In this document: positions 28,059 through 28,531 of the stretch, one piece after another
How positions within the stretch are numbered: position 1 is the first letter of the stretch
How the letters are laid out: each line of letters starts with the position of its first letter
Assembly (NCBI GenBank): GCA_029298735.1
Contig: JANSLP010000385.1
Coordinates: forward strand, 1 to 28,531
Source of the DNA: Ophiostoma sp. CBS 140.51
Taxonomy: Eukaryota; Ascomycota; Sordariomycetes; Ophiostomatales; Ophiostomataceae
Direction of reading: 5' to 3'
Length of the DNA: 28,531 nucleotides
The notes under the pieces: model-generated
What the model saw: only the letters and a program-made list of their open reading frames with translations
Databases searched by the model: none
Told to the model about the DNA's origin: nothing
Translations under genes and position numbers: made by a program

Positions 28059-28531
28059 ATGACGGGCGAGGCTGTCGGCTCCTGGTCATCCCCGGAAGCA
28101 GATATCCACATCCCGCATCCACACCCACGGCAGCCGGCCATTGAGGTGGCAAAGATCCATTCTCAGGTCGAGCCTCAGGCCCATGCCCAGCTGGAGCTCC
28201 AGTCTCAGCCCCATCCCCATCCCCAGAATAACGGCGACACGGAGACAAAGGGGCCGTTGCCACCACTCAAGGGCAACATGTCTTCAACCTCGACACCGAT
28301 TCGCAAGAAGCCGCGCAAGAGCCGTAGCCGCGGATTGAGAACCAATACAGGATGGTAAGTCGAGTCTACCTGAGACGTCTGTTGGGATGTCCTTTGACAG
28401 GCAATATTGTGTTATACACGGACATCGTTTTGTTATTTCCTTTTTCTCTCTTCTGCCCAGGTGGCATGCACCGTAGCGGATCATGCAGCTGACCATTTTG
28501 TGATGTAGTCTGACCTGTCGCAAGCGGCACA
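28059..28531 (+). CDS. Zn2Cys6 transcription factor, N-terminal part (cut by window edge)
   Basis: Exon 1 is 28059-28354 and the second exon begins at 28509 (TG|T makes the first cluster Cys, residue 99). The joined reading is RKSRSRGLRTNTG followed by CLTCRKRH, the unmistakable start of a fungal binuclear zinc cluster (CX2C, then basic residues). Upstream are a His/Pro/Gln-rich N-terminus (HIPHPHPRQP, QPHPHPQNN) and a basic stretch KKPRKSRSR, likely both nuclear signal and DNA contact. The remaining four cluster Cys and the rest of the protein lie beyond the window. The intron has donor GTAAGT and branch GCTGAC at about 28488. A stronger-looking acceptor at 28460 would give a stop after five codons. 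Confidence 0.85.
28355..28508 (+). other. 154-nt intron in the right-edge regulator gene
   Basis: Donor GTAAGT is at 28355-28360, branch candidate GCTGAC is about 20 nt before the acceptor, and acceptor GATGTAG ends at 28508. This acceptor alone reconstitutes the zinc-cluster sequence. CTTCTGCCCAG ending at 28460 is a competing acceptor. Confidence 0.8.

Noticed and set aside
28461..28476. Second exon of the right-edge regulator starting after CCCAG at 28460
   Set aside because: Gives Trp-Trp-His-Ala-Pro and a stop, whereas the acceptor at 28508 restores the zinc-cluster sequence.

Overview
The window looks like nuclear DNA of a filamentous ascomycete, most probably a Sordariomycete. I suspect an Ophiostomatales/Sporothrix-like genome, but that placement is inference from style only. 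Reasons: spliceosomal introns with GTAAGN donors and TACTAAC or GCTGAC branch points, coding exons with strongly G/C-biased third codon positions, long pyrimidine-rich leaders in front of start codons, Zn2Cys6 regulators with long Ser/Pro/Asn tracts, and long gene-poor spacers. I see no tRNA, rRNA, CRISPR or recognisable transposon.

Layout. 1-154: possible C-terminus of a gene entering from the left. 155-5165: a 5-kb gene-free stretch, purine-rich on + until about 1.6 kb and then pyrimidine-rich on +. 5166-8255 (+): two-exon cytochrome b5-fused front-end desaturase, very probably a delta-8 sphingolipid desaturase, split by a 1,080-nt intron. 8751-10547 (-): intronless DHA2-type MFS efflux transporter, convergent with the desaturase. 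10548-12800: long spacer. 12801-16260: a small island of unrecognised genes. It holds a degraded gene for a small, possibly secreted protein (three frame changes and a nonsense codon), a second small secreted-protein gene whose reading frame is cut by a +1 shift, and a minus-strand gene of unknown family with an optional 81-nt in-frame intron. 17284-20724 (+): large Zn2Cys6 regulator, tentatively COL-26/BglR-like. 22805-24262 (+): single-pass membrane protein with a 12-Cys ectodomain. 24614-26550 (-): two-exon dihydroxyacetone kinase. 28059-28531 (+): first exons of another Zn2Cys6 regulator, cut by the window edge.

How the genes relate. I see no convincing operon-like or biosynthetic cluster. 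The desaturase (glucosylceramide branch of sphingolipid synthesis), the transporter, the kinase and the large regulator look like ordinary housekeeping or nutritional genes. The most unusual part is 12.6-16.3 kb, where two neighbouring small-protein genes show frame-disrupting lesions beside an unrecognised gene with a stop-free, multiple-of-three intron. Other unexplained structure includes two abutting perfect palindromes at 22444-22482, mutually exclusive hairpins inside the long desaturase intron, and a competing 3' splice site in the terminal regulator gene. All function calls come from reading motifs by eye; no search was run.
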